Source of the DNA: Plasmodium relictum
Taxonomy: Eukaryota > Apicomplexa > Aconoidasida > Haemosporida > Plasmodiidae
Length of the DNA stretch: 64,000 nt
Direction: 5' to 3'
Assembly (NCBI RefSeq): GCF_900005765.1
Contig: NC_041691.1
Coordinates: forward strand, 806,001-870,000
Shown: piece after piece, positions 22,874 through 33,603 of the stretch
Layout of the letters: every line of letters starts with the position of its first letter
Position numbering within the stretch: the first letter of the stretch is position 1
Notes under the pieces: model-generated
What the model was told of the DNA's origin: nothing
The model's input: the letters and a program-made list of their open reading frames with translations, nothing else
Database searches by the model: none
Program-made: the position numbers and the translations under genes

Positions 22874-25815
22874 TTAATTAATGGAATATTTCATAACATT
22901 TTTCCCTTTAATCATTTTCTTCTGCATTTGACGAAATTTTCTTTTTGTTAATGCAATTTCTTCAGTTGTGTTTCGATCCTACAGAAATGAGAAAAAAAAA
23001 AAAAAATAAAAATAGAAGAAAAATAATTATTATAAGTATACATAATAAGTGAATATAAAAAATACAAATAATAAGTTTTTTAGGAAAAAATTAAGAAATA
23101 TATATAATATATAAAGGAATGAATTAAAATATAGAAACAAAAATTGGAATATACATTTAGACATAAATACTAGCTTATAGGGGGATATAAACATATAGTG
23201 AAATACACATATTAATACAAATAAGAATATACATGTAAAATAAAATATATAGACATATGGATATATAGATAAATATAGATATAAATGTAGATATATAAAA
23301 AAAAAAATTTTAAATTTAAAAATATTACTTTTAGTAATTCTTCTTCTATTTGATTAATAGAGTTTATATCGTCTAGTAGTTTCTTATTATGATAAATGTT
23401 AGAACTGTTCATAAAATAGGAAGGTAAGAAAATGTATATAAGTTTGCCACTAATGAAATCATGAATTATCAATCGAGTAGCAAAGTTATAATTTAATAAC
23501 CCCCCTTTTCCTCCTGATATATATTTTCTTGATGTACAAAAAGCGTGTAAGAATTCAGTTGCATCTAACAAGAAAATTTTTTCCTGTTTTTCATTTTTTA
23601 CTTCACGAATTATATTATTATTAATTTTGTAGTAATTACATAATTGATTAGGTATTAAATTACAAAGGATTTGAACGATATCAATGAAGTTACCTTTATA
23701 ATGATCAATTGAGAATACTCCATTGATAATTAAGTCATATTTGTTAAATACTAATGATGGAAATATTAAACCAGGGCAATCACATAATGAAAAATGCATA
23801 CTTTTTAAAGAAATTGTCTGAAAATGTTTTGTTTTCCCTGGTTGACGACTTACACTAACTTTTTTTTCTCCAATCAAACAATTTATGATTGAACTTTTTC
23901 CTACATTAGGATAACCAATAAAACCAACCATATATTTAGGTGTTGTAAAAGTTTCTATTTCAATTTCATGATATAAATTTTTTATTTCTAATTTAGTTTT
24001 CTTAATTAAATTTATTAAATCATCTACACTTAATATATCAGTACTGTCATTTTTTTTTGTTTCATAACTTAAATTGCCAAAACCTACATTAATTATATTT
24101 TTTTTATCATCATTTATATCTTCATTTTTTTTTTTTTTTTTTATATATTCTTCAGTCATCTTCTCAATAATATTTTTATTTTTTGATATACTATCATTTT
24201 CAATATTTATTTTACTACTCTCAAAAAAGTTTTCTTTTTCGAAATTATTTTCTCTTTTGTATAAGTTATGGCATTTTTCCTCGTCTTTATTAGAGTTCAT
24301 CAATGAAAAATTCTCAATGACTATTTTATTTTGATGATACAACTCTCTTAATGCTGAAAAAAAAATAAATTGAACATTTCTTTCCTCAAAATAATCTGCC
24401 CATAGTTTTCTTTGTTCAACATTCAAAAAATCAGCTTTATTTAAAATTATAATAACTTTTTTTCTATAATCTACTTTCTTTACATAGTATTCTAATCCCT
24501 TACAATAAAAAAATAGAGGATTTCTAGCATCAATAATATAAAATAAGACATGACTTTTTTCTATAACTCTCCATAACTGTTTCCAGTATTCAATATTTTT
24601 TTCATAAGGAGTTACAATGTATCCTTCTCTTTCTTCAATATCACTTAATAATTTTCTCCATTCAACAAAATATTCCATTTCATACTTTTCTATAATCTCT
24701 TTATTTAAATTATTTTGTGAATTAAATTCTCTATATTTTCTTCCTAACTCTTCATACATATCAACATATTTAAAATCATAATTTAAATTATTTTTATTCA
24801 TATCTAAATTATTCATTAACTTTCTATCTTCTTCTTTAAACTTGTCATATCCTGATTTTTTATTGAAAAAATTTCCTTCTATATCCTCACTATATATTTC
24901 ATCATCACCGCATTTTTTTTTTCCTATTTCTCTTTTACTTTGTCTATTTTCACTTTCCTCATTTTCCAATTCATTTTCTTCATTTTCTAATTCACTTTCC
25001 TCATTTTCCAATTCATTTTCTTCATTTTCCAATTCATTTTCTTCATTTTCTAATTTACTTTCTTCATTTTCCAATTCATTTTCTTCATTTTCTAATTCAC
25101 TTTCCTCATTTTCCAATTCACTTTCTTCATTTTCTGATACACTTTCCTCATTCTCATTTTTAATTTTTTCATTTTTTAATTCATTTTCCTCATTTTTATC
25201 TTCATTTTCTTCTAGAATAGTATTATCATTTTCTAAAGAATAATTATTATTCTTCTTACTATTTTTTCCTTCAATTTGATTATATTTTTTTATATTTTTT
25301 TTTAAATTTTTTATTTTTTTTTTTTTTGATTCTTCATTTTTAGGAGTGCGCACATTAATTGGTATAATATTCTTTCCACTCATTAAAAAATTAATTTTCT
25401 TAACATTTTTTCTTTTTTTTTTTTTTATTTTTGTGTTTGCCCTTTCATTAATAATTAAATTTATTTTATCTTCTCTTTTTAAAAATACAGCTCTTCCTGG
25501 AATAGGTAAAACAATATTTTGAATATTAGCATTTTTATTTTTATTTAAAAAATTTCTTTTTTCTTTAATTTCATTTTTTTTAACAAAAACTTTTGTAACT
25601 TCAACATCATTGATAACTAACTGATTATCTAAGTAATCATCTACTGGTTCTTTATTTAATATAGAAAATTTTTTACTTATATTTTTTTCTTCATCACATC
25701 CTATCTTTGAATAAAGAATGTTATTAGATATTTCTTTTTTCATCAACTTATTACGCATCAAACTTCTTCCCATATAATTATGTTGTTTCGTTTTGTTTTT
25801 TTTAAAAACACCCAT
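22874..25815 (-). CDS. LSG1: LSG1-type circularly permuted GTPase (60S ribosome maturation)
   Basis: GTPase of the YlqF/LSG1 family; in other eukaryotes LSG1 acts on cytoplasmic pre-60S subunits to release NMD3. Exons 23329-25815 and 22874-22978, with a 350-bp intron starting GTAATA and phase 0: 863 residues. Motifs appear in permuted order: G4 NKAD (about 459), then G1 GYPNVGKSS (about 633-641), G2-region T in RQPGKTKHFQT, and G3 DCPGL (about 678). The domain opens with WRVIEKSHVLFYIIDARNPL, the family signature. Exon 2 supplies a basic tail (TKRKFRQMQKKMIKGK) as in LSG1. Unusual: an acidic heptad repeat at about 222-287 and an A18-encoded Lys run (24125-24142). N-terminal residues before 370 are low complexity and Lys-rich. 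The start is the ATG at 25815. The final stop lies only 96 bp from the SRA stop. Confidence 0.9.
24955..25146 (-). repeat. 21-bp tandem repeat coding acidic heptads in LSG1
   Basis: About nine tandem 21-bp units encode variants of SELENEE (N/S at position 1, E/K at position 2). Only some third-position bases and two residues vary, so the array expanded recently and is likely copy-number variable. Edges are approximate. Confidence 0.85.
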
Positions 25816-27520
25816 TTTTTCTTTTTTTTTTTTTGTATTGATGAATTATATTGTTTTTTAACAACACATTATTATTCAAATACCCATTTAAAAAAAAAAA
25901 AACAGATTTAAATAATATTCTTTGTAAATGAATTTTATTAAAGAAAAATCCAAAACATAAGTTTTTGATTCAAAAATTTATATATTTATAAAAAAATATA
26001 AAATAAAATAAAAATAATTTATAAAATTGAAAAATTTCTTAAGCTTTTTTATAAATATTAAATTATTTTTTGTTCGAAATTTAAGAAATACTTTACGCTT
26101 TAATGCTAAAATGACATGTCATAACAAAATTTTAATAAGAATTATTTAATTTGTATCATATATATTCTTATTACCGCCTTTAATGTACTAACCCTATATT
26201 TTTTTTTTTTTTTTAATAAGTATATAACATAAAAATATAGATAATTCAAAGCATTGTCAAAAAAAAAAAATTTCTTATAAAATACGTCTCTTTAAAAATA
26301 CTTAAACATTTTTTTTTTCTTTTTAAAGAAGATTCTATAACGAAACTAAAATTAAAAAGTTCTAATATGATTTTATTTTTTTTTTATAATAATATCAAGA
26401 ATTAGATCTAATTAATACAATAGAGTAACATACAATATTAAGATTGTTATATTTGACAATTATATTTTATATATATTTAATTTTTTTAAAGAGCATCTAT
26501 ATTTTTTTTTTTCTTTATTAAGAAAATTTTAATTTTTATATAATGAACAATATTATTAATATTTTATTATTTTAAATTTCTTATGAAAATTAATTACTTT
26601 TTTAGACTAGTAATTTATATATAGTTTATTTTATAAAATTGTTGAATGCACAATTTTCAAAAAATTTTTTAAATAATTTGAATATTTAGTGAACACAAAT
26701 AAAATATTATGAAAAATGAAGTGCTTTTTTGTCACTTGGTTTTTATGGGATTTCATATATAATCTTCTTTTTTCCTTTTTTTTTTTATTTTTTTAATGAT
26801 TGTAAAACAAAAAAAAAAAAAATAATATAATAATTTAATATTTATGATATACTTTATAATCTTGTCGGTTCATAAAAATAAATTCCTAAAATTTTGTATT
26901 TATAAAGTATTAAATTGAATATAAATTTTTTATAAATATTTAATAAGAAAATAAGAAAAAAAAAAATTATAAATTAAACATTTCTTATGTAAACTTTTAT
27001 ATTTTTTTTATTTTTATGAATTAAAATGTAGTTGAGAAATATGAACAAATTTCCTTTAAGCGAAATATTATGAATTTTTGTAATTTATTCTTTTTTTTTT
27101 TTCTATTATACAGTAAAACCATATCTTTTTAAATTTAAACCTTTATTATTTACTTTATTTTATTTTTTTAAACAATCGTTTTAGAATAAATGGACATGAA
27201 ATAAAAAAGAAAAAAAAATAGATTAAAAATTAAGAAACATAAAAAGTCATCTTTTTGAAAAAAATAAGACAAAAAAAAAAAAAGAAAAAAAATATATCTT
27301 TGCAAATGAGTAACAACTTGTATATAGCAAAAGTTTTGCAAAAATTAAAAGAAATAAAAATTTATTAAAATTACTATAATATATATATATATATACTTTT
27401 TTTTTTTTTAAATTGAAGAGAATCAAATTTTTAAACAAAGACTATACTTTAACATTTAAAAAATAAAACATGTGATGAATTTTACGATAGTTAATAATTT
27501 GAAAAAAAATATATGATATC

Positions 27521-27554
27521 ATATGCACAAAAATGTATAAAAAAATGTGCATAT
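27521..27554. promoter_or_regulatory. Inverted repeat with TGCAC/GTGCA cores upstream of the OST-HTH gene
   Basis: ATATGCACA (27521-27529) and its exact reverse complement TGTGCATAT (27546-27554) are separated by 16 bp, about 510 bp before the ATG at 28065. The cores match the GTGCA-type element bound by some ApiAP2 factors; binding is inferred. Confidence 0.4.
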
Positions 27555-27769
27555 ACTTACGCTATTATTCAGTTTAGTATGCTTACAAAAAATATAATAA
27601 AAAGAAGTAAAAATAAAAGAAAAATAGAGAAGTAAAAATGAAAAAGAACTATAGAGGAAGAAAAAAAAGTAAAAAAAGGATAAGAGGAAAAAATAAAAAA
27701 TGAAATATAAAAAAAAAAAAAGGAAAAGAAGCATCAGGAGAAAAAGGAAAAGATAGAAGAAAAAGAAAA

Positions 27770-27772
<3 letters not shown>

Positions 27773-27844
<72 letters not shown>
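27773..27844. repeat. (AT)n microsatellite, 36 units
   Basis: 72 bp of uninterrupted AT about 220 bp upstream of the OST-HTH gene start; the longest dinucleotide run in the window. Confidence 0.95.
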
Positions 27845-27848
<4 letters not shown>

Positions 27849-28064
27849 CTATTATATTATTAAATGAAAAGAAATTTTATTATTTTATATATTTCTTTTT
27901 TTTCTTTTTTTTTTCCATCATTTTTGTTATTTGAAATCTTCTTTGTTTATCCCTTTTTTTGTTTCATATTATTTATTTTCTTTGCTTAATTCTTCACTTC
28001 TTCATCTTTATTTTATTTTTTTATTTTTTTATAAAATGATTTCACTTTTTGATTTACATTTAAA

Positions 28065-31000
28065 ATGGATTCTTTAACAAAAGATATAAAAGAATCAAAT
28101 CATAAAAGAAATATCTTTTTTAATAAAAGTGGTGGTTGTATAAAAGAAAATGATGTTTATCATAAAAGAGATATTTCTATGAAAGTAAAACAACAAAATG
28201 TAAATTATAATAATATTTATTATATACACAATAACATAGGATTAGAAAAGAAAAAAAGCTATCTCCATAATAGGGTAAATTTAAATTCAAAGAACTTTTT
28301 AAACCTTAATAAAAACGTAAATGTATTGTATAAAGCAAATATAAAGGATCAAAGAATAAAAAATAAAGAAAAATATTCATATTATGAGCCTCTTAGATAT
28401 CCTGCATTTAGAATGTCCGATAAAATAAAATCACAAAAAGTAGAAAATGAAGAAACAAAAAACAATTTTACGGAGAATAACAGTCTTATTGAAAAGAATG
28501 ATAAAGGGGGAAGTAATGATATGGTGAATAAAGAAAATATAAATTCTGATAAAAAAAAATTAGATATAGTAAATAATAGTATAAGTTTAAATGAAATTAT
28601 AAATGAAAAAAAATATAATGTAAATAATAATAATATGACAAATACTTTAAGTGATTTAACAGAAGAAGAAAATAGTACAAAAAAATTTAATGAAATATTC
28701 TATATGGAAAGGGATAAGAAAAATTTGAAAAATAACAAAATAATAAATAGTAAAAATAATGATTATGTATATGTTCATAGAGAAAGTGTAGTTAATCATA
28801 AATCGGAAATAGAATATAAAGAAAATAAGAAAAAAGAAGAAGAAATAAATAAAGAAAAAAAGGTTATAGATAATTACAAAGAACTTAAGGAAAGAGAAAA
28901 AATAAATAAAAGGAGATATAATCATAATAAGTATAAAAAATATTCAGAAAAAGAAAACAATAGTGATTCATATGTAGAAGGTAAAGAGCAATTAACAGAT
29001 ACTATGGAAATAACACAAAAAAGTGTAATTTTTTCAAGCGATGAAGATAATTTTTTTTATGATAAAGAAAATCAGGAAATAAGAAAATTTCTTTCTATTA
29101 ATCAAACAAAATCTTTTATAAACCCAAAAGAAATTACTAATGAAGTAAAGTTTATATTACATATGACTCTACTAACGTTATATAAAGATCAAATTAAACC
29201 AACTTATAGAAAAATTAAACAACGACTAAAATGTTTTAACGAAAATTATGAAATAAAATACAATTTCTTAAATATATATGCATCCTTACATAATCAATAT
29301 ATTGTTGTCAAATCAAAAAATAATAATATTTTTGTTCTTTTACGAGAAACACCTAAATGGTTTTCTGGATGGGTGAAAACGAGGAGTTTTAGAAATTCTT
29401 ATCCAAAAAAAATGTGGAAAAAATTGATTACTTATTTTTTAGACATATGTAAGTCAAAAAAAAATGATTCCCATTTATATTTTTTAATTGATTTTGTTAA
29501 ATATTTGAATAAAAAGAAATTTATATTTTCAATAAACTCAAAAAGTGGAGATCTTTGGAATTCATATGATTGTGCAATTAACGCTGATGTAGAACAAGAT
29601 ATTTCAAATAAGTTTTATTTATTTAATTTGGAGAATAATGATTTTTCTTATTTCTCTCAATGTAATAATAGTTACAGAGAAAATCTTCAGAATGCATTTT
29701 TAAATTATTATAATTTTTTTTTAGAAGAGAAGGAAAGCAGTATAAGGTTATCTCAAGCCAATATTTTAGAAAATTACAAAAATGATAATGAAGATGCTTC
29801 TATTGGTGAAGAGTTAAATTATGTAAAAAAATGTACAACTGATGATAATAATAATAATAATGAAAAAAAAACAGAAAATGATAAAAATAATTATAATTTA
29901 AGAAGTAATTTACTAAATGAAAAAAAAAAAGTGGATACAGAAATTCCATGGGAATTTGATAATGACATATATGAAGTTGCAAATTTTTTAAAAAAAAAAA
30001 ATTTCTATTTTTTGAAAGATTATTCATTAGGTAAGATTGCTCATATAATCCAGTTAAGTTTATATAGTGGTTTAATGCATGAAGAAGGCCAATTAATAAA
30101 GCCATCATGCTCTGCTAAAAATATTGTATCATCCATTTTTTACTTTAAAAATAATGAAAACAACTTAGATTTTAATAGCACTCATTTATCCAATTTTGAA
30201 TCAGATAAAAATACAAATTACTTTTCAAATGATTTGTATTCTGAAAATATCAAAAATGATAATTTGAAAAATTTCAGTTCTTTAAATCACTTTATATTCG
30301 ATGTAAACAATTATGGAATGAGAGAATGGCTGAAAAAAAAAAACTATCACAGTTGTTATAGAGAAGAAAAAAAATATTTAAAAAATGATGAAGATTTTTT
30401 AAAAATTTATGAAAGTTATTTAAAAAATGATGAATATTTTTTCAGAAATGATGAATTATTTTTTGAAAATAGCGAAGATCCTTTTAAGAATAATGAAGAG
30501 AAATATTATATTCCAATTAAAAATATTGAAGATGCTAAAATAAAAATTGAACGTTTACTAAAAAATAGTCATAAAAAGCGAATTTTTCTTTGTCTATTTA
30601 GAGAAAAATTCTTTAGAAAATATAAAGAGACTATAAATCCCCTATATTTTGGTTATAATAGCTTAATTGAATTTCTATTTTTTAGTTGTAAGGATGTGTG
30701 CAAAATTTATATTTTAAATAATAACTTAATGCTATTTCATCCTAGTTGTGATTTAGAATATTTAAAAAAGAAGAGTGATGATGAAAATATTGTAGAAGAA
30801 TTTTCATATTCCGACTATTACTATAATAAACCAGAAAAAGAAAATAGTAAATTTAAAGATGTATCACTAGAAATATGCTCTATTATGAAAGATTTAGCAA
30901 AAAAAAAAAATACATTTTTTATAACTTTTTGTTTTTGGAAAAATATGAATAAAAATAATAAAAATATTTTAGAAAATATTACTTTTTTAAATGAGGAGGA

Positions 31001-31181
31001 ATATATTCAAAAAATAAATAGAAATAAGGATGAAGAAAATTATTTTTTAATTAATAACCAAGAACCAAAAGAAAATATTCCTTATTACACATATTTTATA
31101 AATAATGATAATTTATTTAATATATCTAGCTTATTTAAATCAAAACAACACAATTATGATTATTTTAATAATTGCTTATGA
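28065..31181 (+). CDS. OST-HTH/LOTUS-associated (OHA) domain protein, putative RNA-binding
   Basis: Single exon, 1038 residues. Residues 1-340 are Lys/Asn/Glu-rich and disordered. A region at about 360-450 (LHMTLLTLYKDQIKPT...RLK, then WFSGWVKTRSFRNSYPKKMW) resembles the OST-HTH-associated (OHA) domain; its second part follows at about 629-690 (YEVANFLKK..., YSLGKIAHIIQLSLYSGLM), split by an Asn-rich insert. Near 824-905, LFREKFFRKYKETINP..FGYNSLIEFLFFSCKDV fits an OST-HTH/LOTUS winged helix: basic helix, the GY/F-xSLxEFL core, then a short strand. LOTUS/OHA proteins bind RNA (including G-quadruplexes) and scaffold RNP granules in other eukaryotes. The assignment comes from pattern memory, not a profile search. 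Position next to LSG1 and an alveolin agrees with the remembered P. falciparum orthologue annotated as OST-HTH associated. The start is the ATG at 28065. Confidence 0.72.
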   Translation: MDSLTKDIKESNHKRNIFFNKSGGCIKENDVYHKRDISMKVKQQNVNYNNIYYIHNNIGLEKKKSYLHNRVNLNSKNFLNLNKNVNVLYKANIKDQRIKNKEKYSYYEPLRYPAFRMSDKIKSQKVENEETKNNFTENNSLIEKNDKGGSNDMVNKENINSDKKKLDIVNNSISLNEIINEKKYNVNNNNMTNTLSDLTEEENSTKKFNEIFYMERDKKNLKNNKIINSKNNDYVYVHRESVVNHKSEIEYKENKKKEEEINKEKKVIDNYKELKEREKINKRRYNHNKYKKYSEKENNSDSYVEGKEQLTDTMEITQKSVIFSSDEDNFFYDKENQEIRKFLSINQTKSFINPKEITNEVKFILHMTLLTLYKDQIKPTYRKIKQRLKCFNENYEIKYNFLNIYASLHNQYIVVKSKNNNIFVLLRETPKWFSGWVKTRSFRNSYPKKMWKKLITYFLDICKSKKNDSHLYFLIDFVKYLNKKKFIFSINSKSGDLWNSYDCAINADVEQDISNKFYLFNLENNDFSYFSQCNNSYRENLQNAFLNYYNFFLEEKESSIRLSQANILENYKNDNEDASIGEELNYVKKCTTDDNNNNNEKKTENDKNNYNLRSNLLNEKKKVDTEIPWEFDNDIYEVANFLKKKNFYFLKDYSLGKIAHIIQLSLYSGLMHEEGQLIKPSCSAKNIVSSIFYFKNNENNLDFNSTHLSNFESDKNTNYFSNDLYSENIKNDNLKNFSSLNHFIFDVNNYGMREWLKKKNYHSCYREEKKYLKNDEDFLKIYESYLKNDEYFFRNDELFFENSEDPFKNNEEKYYIPIKNIEDAKIKIERLLKNSHKKRIFLCLFREKFFRKYKETINPLYFGYNSLIEFLFFSCKDVCKIYILNNNLMLFHPSCDLEYLKKKSDDENIVEEFSYSDYYYNKPEKENSKFKDVSLEICSIMKDLAKKKNTFFITFCFWKNMNKNNKNILENITFLNEEEYIQKINRNKDEENYFLINNQEPKENIPYYTYFINNDNLFNISSLFKSKQHNYDYFNNCL

Positions 31182-31880
31182 TTACTCTTAAAATTTAAAA
31201 AAGAGAAAAGTAAAGAATTACATATATTACATAATTTTTTTTTGTATGAACATATCAGAAATAGTTCAACTTTTTAATTAATCATACGTATAATTAATTA
31301 TATTCTTCATGTACGAGGAAATTAACAAAATTTAATATAAAAAAAAAAAAAATGAGGATAATGATTAAAATAATGTTAATTATTTGATCTTTAACACAAA
31401 GATATTTGCTTTACAAAAATAATAGTAATAATACACAAAAATATATTTTAAACAAAGTAAATTTAGTCAACTAAAAATAAAATTTTCATATTAAAAACAT
31501 TTTTATACATTCAAAAAAATTATTTTTGAAATAAAAACTAAATTTACTTAATTTATTTAAAAAATACACACATATATAAAACAGTTATATATATATAATT
31601 GTAGATTTTGTTAGATTTTTTTTTTTTTTTTTGTTAAATGTTCTGCATCGTAAGGTTTTTTTTTTATTAAATTACTATATGGTAATTTATTTTTTATTTT
31701 TATTTATTTTTCACAATTCATTTTTTGTATTATTATTTTTTAAAAATATTACTTTATTAAATACCCTTATGTAAATCTATACATATTTTATATTTTTAAA
31801 TGATTTAATTTTAACATTTTCATTAATTACTATGTACTTAACATTAATGGATATATATGATTGTGAATATGTATAGACAC

Positions 31881-31925
<45 letters not shown>

Positions 31926-32565
31926 TTTGAAATTTATTTATATAATAAATAATTTTAATAAATTCTACATATTTTTATATTACATATATAAAACAAAAAT
32001 TATATTAATTTAAATTACTTTTGTGTTGCAATTTTTTTACATTAAATTCTTTATTTAAATTTTTCATTATTTTATATATGAGCTTCTTTTTTTATACTTG
32101 TATATATCTTAAATAAATTCATTTGTGAATAGTCTTTAAATATTTTAACATATTTAAAAAAAAAACTTTTTTATTTGTAAATGTTTTAGCATATTTAAAA
32201 GAAAAAGAAAAAAGAGAATACACTTTATGTTTTTACAATTTCTTTTAATTTTTAATCTTCTATTTTAGTTACTATAAATTATATTTAAGTAATAAATTTT
32301 CAGATGAAAAAATAAAAAATGCGCACTGTATTTTTAAATTTAAAAATTTTTTTTTCTTATTAAGTAAAGAATTTAAATAGGAACAAAAAAAAAAAAATAA
32401 AATAAAATATAAATAAATAAAATTATAATAAATGCTTAACACTTAAAATAAAAGAAAATTGAAATTGAACTGCACATGATAATATATATATATATTGGGA
32501 CATAACTTCATTAAGGTTTTATTTCAATTCTTTTTTTTTTTTTTTTTCTCTTTATATTTACCTTT
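31182..32565. other. Intergenic: convergent 3' region between the OST-HTH gene and alveolin
   Basis: 1.38 kb between two gene 3' ends. A/T homopolymers, and a (TA)n run at 31884-31922. No exon or RNA gene recognised. Confidence 0.65.
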
Positions 32566-33603
32566 TTAATGTGTCAGCTCTTTAAGGTAAGTTTCTTTAA
32601 TCCTATCAAATTCAGAATAATCAAAACTTCGACAATTTCCATTTTCATCGTAAGTAATGACTTGTGGTTTGGGTGGTTCAAAATTATGTTCTTTTGCTTG
32701 TATTTGTGATTCTTTAACATATTCTTCCATTCTTTTTAGTTGACTTTCATTAAATAATTTTAATTCATCTAGATGAGGATTTAATTCCTTCATTAATGTA
32801 TCAATTTGTTCTTGTGATAAATCAACATATCTAACAGATTCTTTTGTAACTCCCTTTGTTTTAGCTGAAATTCCAAAGTAACGTGGTACATACACATTTA
32901 CTGGTACCAAATGAGGAATATATTTTTGTACTTCTACCTCTAAAACTTCATTAGAAATTTCAATTTCTGGTTGAATAATCTTTTTTAAAACAACTAAAAT
33001 TTCATTCTCTACAATATTTGGTACTATGTAAGGAACATCTACTGGATTATATTTTGGTTGTTTAATTTCTTCACCACTAGGTATTTCAATAGTTTTTGTA
33101 ATTATATCAGTAACAATTTTTGGTTTATATTTAGTTACATATTTTGGGACTTCCACATATACAACTTCATCTTCTTCAACATCTTCTTCTACGTTTGTTG
33201 TACTTTCGTATACATCAATGTACTGAACGTAATTTGTTAAATAAACCTTTTCTTGTATTATAAATTTTTCAAATTCCTCATTTTCTCCTAATTGAATATT
33301 TGGATTAATTTTATACTTAGAGTCCTTTTTATAATAATTTAGACTTTTAAAATAAGAATCTTTATTTGATTCTAATATTTTCTGTAAAGAATCTTTAACA
33401 TGGTCATCTTTGTTATTCTCATCTTTTTTATTTCCTTTCTCATGTTTATTTTCTTCAGTTTCTCCCGTTTTGTTATTTTTGTCTTCAAAATTATCATTTT
33501 TATTATTTTGGTTTAATTTAAGAGTTTCCATATTTTTTAAATCTTCACCTAAATCATTTAATGTGTCTTGATACAAATATGAAGAATTTTTTTCTTTATC
33601 CAT
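32566..33603 (-). CDS. Alveolin (inner membrane complex protein, IMC1 family)
   Basis: Intermediate-filament-like protein of the subpellicular network lining the inner membrane complex. Single exon, 345 residues. The core at about 112-245 has the alveolin pattern of short Val/Ile/Pro-rich repeats with alternating charge: EKVYLTNYVQYIDVYE, VYVEVPKYVTKYKPKIV, NPVDVPYIVPNIVENE, VEVQKYIPHLVPVNVYVPRY. The N-terminal ~105 residues are acidic/Lys low complexity; the C-terminal ~95 (VRYVDLSQEQIDTL..., then an acidic helix) are non-repetitive. The start is the ATG at 33603. Which IMC1 letter it carries cannot be decided by eye. A second alveolin sits about 8 kb away on the same strand, with a different flank and little similarity outside the core. 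Two ATGCACTT boxes lie about 1.2-1.3 kb upstream. Confidence 0.9.
   Translation of the reverse strand: MDKEKNSSYLYQDTLNDLGEDLKNMETLKLNQNNKNDNFEDKNNKTGETEENKHEKGNKKDENNKDDHVKDSLQKILESNKDSYFKSLNYYKKDSKYKINPNIQLGENEEFEKFIIQEKVYLTNYVQYIDVYESTTNVEEDVEEDEVVYVEVPKYVTKYKPKIVTDIITKTIEIPSGEEIKQPKYNPVDVPYIVPNIVENEILVVLKKIIQPEIEISNEVLEVEVQKYIPHLVPVNVYVPRYFGISAKTKGVTKESVRYVDLSQEQIDTLMKELNPHLDELKLFNESQLKRMEEYVKESQIQAKEHNFEPPKPQVITYDENGNCRSFDYSEFDRIKETYLKELTH

Larger units (their letters stand above)
25816..28064. other. Intergenic: divergent promoter region of LSG1 and the OST-HTH gene
   Basis: 2.25 kb between divergent genes. Contains a 9-bp-arm inverted repeat with TGCAC/GTGCA cores (27521-27554) and a 72-bp (TA)n. 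Short open frames on the minus strand near 27247-27734 are Lys/Phe-rich low complexity and not believed. Confidence 0.6.

Noticed and set aside
24955-25146. CRISPR-like array
   Set aside because: Period 21 bp without spacers, in-frame with a protein; eukaryotic coding minisatellite.
24842-25243. Ser/Phe-rich 133-residue plus-strand repeat protein
   Set aside because: Antisense of the acidic heptad array in LSG1; period and phase are explained by that coding repeat.
27247-27734. Two minus-strand Phe/Tyr-rich ORFs
   Set aside because: Antisense of A-rich spacer; no start context, splice sites or recognisable motif.
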